In this document: piece after piece, positions 57,165 through 60,910 of the stretch | Position numbering within the stretch: the stretch's first letter is position 1 | How the letters are laid out: each line of letters starts with the position of its first letter | From: Gemmatimonadota bacterium | Lineage (GTDB): Bacteria > Gemmatimonadota > Gemmatimonadetes > Gemmatimonadales > Gemmatimonadaceae | Reading direction: 5' to 3' | Assembly (NCBI GenBank): GCA_021299375.1 | Contig: JAJTGR010000031.1 | Span: 1-60,910, forward strand | Length of the DNA stretch: 60,910 nt | Notes under the pieces: generated by a model | Told to the model about the DNA's origin: nothing | Seen by the model: the letters and a program-made list of their open reading frames with translations, nothing else | The model's database searches: none | Translations under genes and position numbers: made by a program

Positions 57165-57895
57165 CCGGTACGGGTCCCGAGTCGCTCGCGGACCTGCACG
57201 GCACGGCGCTCGACGAGGCCCTCGCCCGGCGTTTCACCGTCGCCGAGGAGCGGGTGACGGTGGGACTCGGCGACATACAGCGAAGGTTCACCCTGCGAAA
57301 GCCGGCCAACGCCGATCACCTGATCAGCGAAGCCGACTACGTGATGGACGAGCGCCTCCCGTACTGGGCCGATCTCTGGCCGTCGGCGCGAGTACTGGCC
57401 GGGGCGCTGATTGCCGAGGAGGGGAGCGGCCGCCGGCTGCTGGAGATGGGATGCGGGCTGGGGCTCGACACCACCGCAGCCATGAGCGCCAACTTCGAGG
57501 TTACCGCGACCGACTACTACGAAGACGCCATCCATGTGGCGCGGAGCAATGCCTCGCGCAACCTGGGGCGTGAGCCGGCGGTGCGCATGGTGAACTGGCG
57601 CCAGTGGCCCCACGATCTTGGCACGTTCGACATGGTGATCGCCGCCGACGTGCTCTACGAGCAGGAGTACGCCACGCTGGTGGCCGAGTGCCTCGCCCGC
57701 GCCCTCGCGCCGAACGGGGTCGCGATCATCGCCGATCCGGGACGGCTGGCGCTCCCGGCGTTCCGCGAGCACCTCCCCTGCGTTGGGCTCGAGCTCCTGT
57801 CCACCGACCTCGTGCCATTCGAGGACGGCGCGGTGAAGCAGGAGATCCAGCTGATGCGGATACGACACCGTCAGAACCCGGTGCCGATCGCCTGA
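57161..57895 (+). CDS. SAM-dependent methyltransferase (METTL21/EEF1A-lysine-like)
   Basis: This seven-strand methyltransferase has 244 residues. The segment DERLPYWADLWPSARVLA is typical of protein-lysine/nicotinamide-type enzymes. Motif I is LLEMGCGLGLD, the acidic motif ATDYYEDAI, and the catalytic region MVIAADVLYEQEY. The substrate is unknown. It overlaps the end of moeA and is the last gene of this plus-strand run. Confidence 0.88.
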   Translation: MTGTGPESLADLHGTALDEALARRFTVAEERVTVGLGDIQRRFTLRKPANADHLISEADYVMDERLPYWADLWPSARVLAGALIAEEGSGRRLLEMGCGLGLDTTAAMSANFEVTATDYYEDAIHVARSNASRNLGREPAVRMVNWRQWPHDLGTFDMVIAADVLYEQEYATLVAECLARALAPNGVAIIADPGRLALPAFREHLPCVGLELLSTDLVPFEDGAVKQEIQLMRIRHRQNPVPIA

Positions 57896-58613
57896 CGAAC
57901 CTGGGGGTCCGGTGTGCGTTCCCCGGCGAGGGCCCCACGCCTTTCCGTCCGGGCAACCGAGGTGCGGGAGTGACCACGACGCGGGCGACCGCGAGCCGGC
58001 AGTGTGGGACGGCCGCAGCGGGAGGTGGCCGGATCCTGTGGCGCCCCTCCCACAACGTCGCAGTGCCGGACGCGGGTTGCCCTCGGAGGAGCGCTGGCAC
58101 CTTCCTTCCAGTAGCGGTTGGCATGCTGATGCCACCTCGTACCTCCCTGCTTCGCGGCCCGCTGCTCGTGGTCGTGATATTCGTGCTGGCGCTCCTTGCC
58201 CTGTATCCGGGGGCCTCGCTGCGCGCCCAGTGCGCATGGGCGGCCGCTGCGCCCTTTCCGCGCGACGGTCAGGCAGACGGCGATGCCACCGACGTGTTCG
58301 TCGAGCCGATGCCACGCGAGGCGGAAGCGCGACCCTCCGGCACTCCGGCACTCCGGCACTCCGGCACGGCAGCCTGCAGACGACGACCAGGTACGCGCGC
58401 CGAGGGCGCGCCCGTAGGCCAGTTACGCGAATGGCGGCCGAATCGGCCCCGGCGATGCGGCGGTGGCCGTTGCTGGGCCCGGGAGCGGATCTTGAAGCCC
58501 GAGGCGTCCGGGGAACGGCGTCAGGAAGAAGGAAGCCGTTGCGGCCCACGGCCTCCTGTTACCATCCCGCTGGTGCCTTCCGGATGCCGCCCCAAAGGCA
58601 AGACACCGCCACG
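57896..58613. other. 718-bp gap between convergent genes
   Basis: No convincing gene. A frame starting at 58123 encodes MLMPPRTSLLRGPLLVVVIF and further hydrophobic residues, then turns into low-complexity sequence and runs into the next gene. It may be a remnant of a small membrane protein. An 8-bp direct repeat cactccgg (three perfect copies, 58341-58364, with a degenerate one before) is present. Nothing else stands out. Confidence 0.45.
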
Positions 58614-60665
58614 TCAGGTTGCCACGACACCCGCCCCGCTCAGCCTCGCCGCCACCATCTCCGAGATGTCCAGTACCGGCACCTCCTTGCCCGCACCCGT
58701 CACCCCGTCGTTGATCATGGTCATGCAGAACGGACAGGCCACGGCGATTTGATCGGCGCCGGTGGCGAGCAGGTCTTCCGTTCGCTCCACGTTGACGCGC
58801 TTGCCGACGTTCTCTTCCATCCACATGCGGCCGCCACCGGCGCCGCAGCAGAGGCCGCGGCTCTTGGTGCGCGCAGGCTCCACCAGCTCCACCACCGGCA
58901 GCGCCTTGCGCAGCGTGTTGCGCGGCGCGTCGTAAACGTCGTTGTAGCGCCCGAGATAGCAGGAATCGTGGTACGCGACCTTGAGCCGCTGCCCATGCTC
59001 CGTGTCGAGCGGCACACGCCCGGCCGCGAGCAGCCGTTCGATGTACTCGGTGTGGTGAATGACCTCGTAGTGCCCGCCCAGATCGGGGAACTCCTTGCCC
59101 ATCTGGTGGAAGCAGTGCGGACAGAAGGTCACGATGGTCTTGAGCTCGTAGCCGTTGAGCGTTTCGATCACGCCCTTGGCGAGCATCTGGTACAGATATT
59201 CGTTGCCCATGCGGCGTGCCGGATCTCCGTGGCACGTCTCTTCCTGCCCCAGGATCGCGAACTTCACGTCGGCGGCCTGCAAAATGCGCGCGAACGCCAC
59301 CGTGATCTTCTTGGCGCGGTCGTCGAACGAGCCCATGCACCCCACCCAGAACAGGATGTCGGGCTTCTCCCCCGCCGCGGCCATCTCGGCCATGGTGGGG
59401 ATGTTCATGCCTTCGGCCCACTGCTCACGGTCGGACGCGCTGAACGCCCACGGGCTGCCGTTCCGCTCGAGACTCGTGAGCGCCGGCTGCAGCTCCTCGG
59501 GGAAGCGTGACTCCATGAGCACGAGATCGCGCCGCAGCTCGTTGATGATGTCCAGCTGGTCGATGCTCACCGGGCACTCCTGCACGCAGGCGCGGCAGCT
59601 CGTGCACGCCCACAGCTCCTCCTCGGTGATCCAATCGTCGAGCAGCTTCTTGTCGAGCACGGCCTGCTGCTCCGCGGTGGCCGTACCTCCACCGGCGGCA
59701 ATGGCGTCGAGCGTCGTGGCCTTCTCGGTGAGGCGGGCGCGCGTCTTCACCACGATCATGCGCGGCGAGAGCAGCTTGCCGGTGGTGTTGGCGGGGCACA
59801 CGGCCGTGCAGCGGCCGCACTCGGTGCACGAGTAGCCGTCGAGCAGGTTCTTCCACGACAGGTGCTCGATGTCGGACGCGCCGAACTGCTCGGCATCCTC
59901 CGCCTCAAGGTCCATGGGGCGCATGGCCCCCACGCGCCCCGGACCGCTGGTGTTGGAGAACCACACGTTGATGAGCGACGTGAGCACGTGCAGGTGCTTC
60001 GAGCCCGGCAGGTGGTTCAGGAAGTACAGGATGAGCACGGCGTGAATCCACCAGGACACGCGGGCCATGGTGTGCGCGGCCTCACCGGACAGGCCGCTGA
60101 AGAGCGGGAGGAGCATAGCCGTAATCACCCGCCCGGTGGTATCGGCGCCCGGCTGCATGGCGTCCCCCACGAACAGCAGCAGCAGCGTAACCATGAGCGT
60201 GGCGATCATGCTCAGGATGAACACCGCGTCGGCCCCGCTCACTTCGTCGAACCGCTTCGGCTTGATGACGAGGCGGCGATACAGCAGGTACGCCACCGGG
60301 ATCAGCACGAACACCGCAAAGACTTCCTGCGAGAACACGTACGGCACGTACAGGAACCGCGGCAGGAGCACATCCCAGGTGAAGGGCGTGTACAGCCCCT
60401 GGATCATGATCTCGACGGTGCCGAGTCCGAGCACGCAGAAGCCCCAGAATACGAGGGCGTGCATCATGCCGCCGAGCGGTTCCCGGAGGATCTTGGACTG
60501 CCCGAGGCCGATGAGCAGGAAGTTGCGGGTGCGGACGTCAGGACGGTCCGTGCGCACTTCCGGCTTCGCCAGCTTGAGCCACCGGACGAGCCGCTGGGCG
60601 CTGCGGGCAAAGAACCCGAGCGCGACGGCGAGGATCGCCGCGAAGACGAAGTTCGACAGGGTCAT
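58614..60665 (-). CDS. Membrane Fe-S oxidoreductase (ETF:quinone oxidoreductase-like)
   Basis: This protein of 683 residues passes electrons to the quinone pool. The N-terminal ~270 residues hold about six membrane segments like a cytochrome b-type subunit. Two 4Fe-4S motifs follow, CTECGRCTAVCP and CTSCRACVQECP. The C-terminal part has two CCG-type cysteine modules (for example FCPHCFHQMG, HDSCYLGRYND, GLCCGAGGG). This matches the heterodisulfide-reductase-like family proposed to oxidise electron-transfer flavoprotein. No etf gene is nearby. A strong promoter overlaps the start. Confidence 0.9.
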   Translation of the reverse strand: MTLSNFVFAAILAVALGFFARSAQRLVRWLKLAKPEVRTDRPDVRTRNFLLIGLGQSKILREPLGGMMHALVFWGFCVLGLGTVEIMIQGLYTPFTWDVLLPRFLYVPYVFSQEVFAVFVLIPVAYLLYRRLVIKPKRFDEVSGADAVFILSMIATLMVTLLLLFVGDAMQPGADTTGRVITAMLLPLFSGLSGEAAHTMARVSWWIHAVLILYFLNHLPGSKHLHVLTSLINVWFSNTSGPGRVGAMRPMDLEAEDAEQFGASDIEHLSWKNLLDGYSCTECGRCTAVCPANTTGKLLSPRMIVVKTRARLTEKATTLDAIAAGGGTATAEQQAVLDKKLLDDWITEEELWACTSCRACVQECPVSIDQLDIINELRRDLVLMESRFPEELQPALTSLERNGSPWAFSASDREQWAEGMNIPTMAEMAAAGEKPDILFWVGCMGSFDDRAKKITVAFARILQAADVKFAILGQEETCHGDPARRMGNEYLYQMLAKGVIETLNGYELKTIVTFCPHCFHQMGKEFPDLGGHYEVIHHTEYIERLLAAGRVPLDTEHGQRLKVAYHDSCYLGRYNDVYDAPRNTLRKALPVVELVEPARTKSRGLCCGAGGGRMWMEENVGKRVNVERTEDLLATGADQIAVACPFCMTMINDGVTGAGKEVPVLDISEMVAARLSGAGVVAT

Positions 60666-60671
60666 GACGCG

Positions 60672-60700
60672 AAGCTAGGGAACGGGGGGGAGACCGACAA
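60672..60700 (-). promoter_or_regulatory. Promoter for the Fe-S oxidoreductase gene
   Basis: On the minus strand TTGTCG (60695-60700) and TAGCTT (60672-60677) are 17 nt apart. The ATG lies 6 nt after the -10 box, so the first transcribed base would be the start codon. Confidence 0.65.
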
Positions 60701-60820
60701 GGATTGATGCCGGCGGTGAGCGGAGGCAGCCGATACGGAACAGCACCCGAGAAAACGAGGGCTCTTCCGGGTTCGGCGTGGGTGGGTCTGGCCACATCGC
60801 GGTCCCCTGGATATCTGACC

Positions 60821-60881
60821 AGGCGGGCGCCGTGAGGCGGGCGCCGTGAGGCGGGCGGCGTGAGGCGGGCGGCGTGAGGCG
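60821..60881. repeat. 14-bp tandem repeat, 4.4 copies
   Basis: The unit aggcgggcgccgtg starts at 60821, 60835, 60849 and 60863, with a partial copy at 60877. Copies 3 and 4 have G for C at one position. It lies upstream of the Fe-S oxidoreductase promoter, near the window edge. Confidence 0.9.
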
Positions 60882-60910
60882 TCGCGATCCACAACGGGAG
60901 AACGGCAGGA

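Overview
This is a gene-dense, very GC-rich chromosomal window from a Gram-negative bacterium. I infer a member of the Gemmatimonadota, probably close to Gemmatimonas. That rests on style and gene content (high GC, abundant GTG starts, ATGA/GTGA gene overlaps, lipopolysaccharide-core genes, a UbiA/UbiD/UbiX/MenG-type quinone cluster, clpX-lon-engB together) and not on a marker-gene comparison. I see no rRNA, tRNA, CRISPR array, prophage or insertion sequence. Nearly everything looks like stable core genome.

Layout. 1-2.4 kb: a 44-bp tandem repeat, a cytochrome P450 and a DUF2306-like membrane protein. 2.6-7.6 kb: clpX, lon, engB and a lipoprotein, all same-strand and mostly overlapping. 7.7-13.3 kb: a Nudix hydrolase, diverging from a tight run of trpE, an FHA-GAF-cyclase signalling protein, a Kdo-kinase-like gene and a heptosyltransferase-like gene. 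13.3-17.4 kb: maf, metZ, dtd and an unrecognised 527-residue protein. 17.5-22.5 kb: prfC, glmS and glmM on the minus strand. 22.7-24.1 kb: a decaying patch with a truncated ANL-superfamily gene and a three-frame HD-GYP pseudogene. 24.1-30.3 kb: a cystathionine lyase/synthase, an M48-like protein whose zinc motif is lost, purD, mutM and a UvrC-like nuclease. 30.5-35.6 kb: a minus-strand operon menG-ubiD-ubiA-ubiX, a TPR-like membrane protein and a phosphoesterase. 35.7-37.7 kb: an ECF sigma factor, its probable anti-sigma factor and a membrane protein. 37.7-41.8 kb: VapBC, a SAM hydrolase, a MATE transporter and a Mrp/ApbC-like ATPase. 42.0-44.1 kb: a cassette of three exported proteins. 44.0-51.1 kb: a DHH phosphoesterase, an amino-acid permease, guaB, two small proteins and two M15-type peptidases. 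51.4-57.9 kb: gpmI, an outer-membrane protein, a QueD-like protein, dacB, moeA and a methyltransferase. 58.6-60.7 kb: a membrane Fe-S oxidoreductase, followed by a 14-bp tandem repeat.

How the genes work together. Envelope building is prominent: glmS/glmM supply amino sugars, the Kdo kinase and GT9 enzyme modify lipopolysaccharide core, and dacB plus two M15 proteins act on peptidoglycan. Sulfur-amino-acid metabolism (metZ, a CGS/CGL enzyme, SAM hydrolase) and respiration (quinone cluster, Fe-S quinone oxidoreductase) are also represented. A recurring regulatory feature is a -10 hexamer resembling TAGCTT placed 5-10 nt before the ATG, sometimes with a -35 box at 17-nt spacing. This suggests leaderless transcription of many genes.

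The most notable oddities are: lon with no standard start codon in front of its conserved N-terminus, plus a 14-bp hairpin there; the leaderless-promoter pattern; the exported peptide/thioredoxin-like/propeller cassette at 42-44 kb; the unknown 527-residue protein; loss of catalytic or cluster-binding residues in the M48-like and Mrp-like proteins; and the HD-GYP pseudogene.
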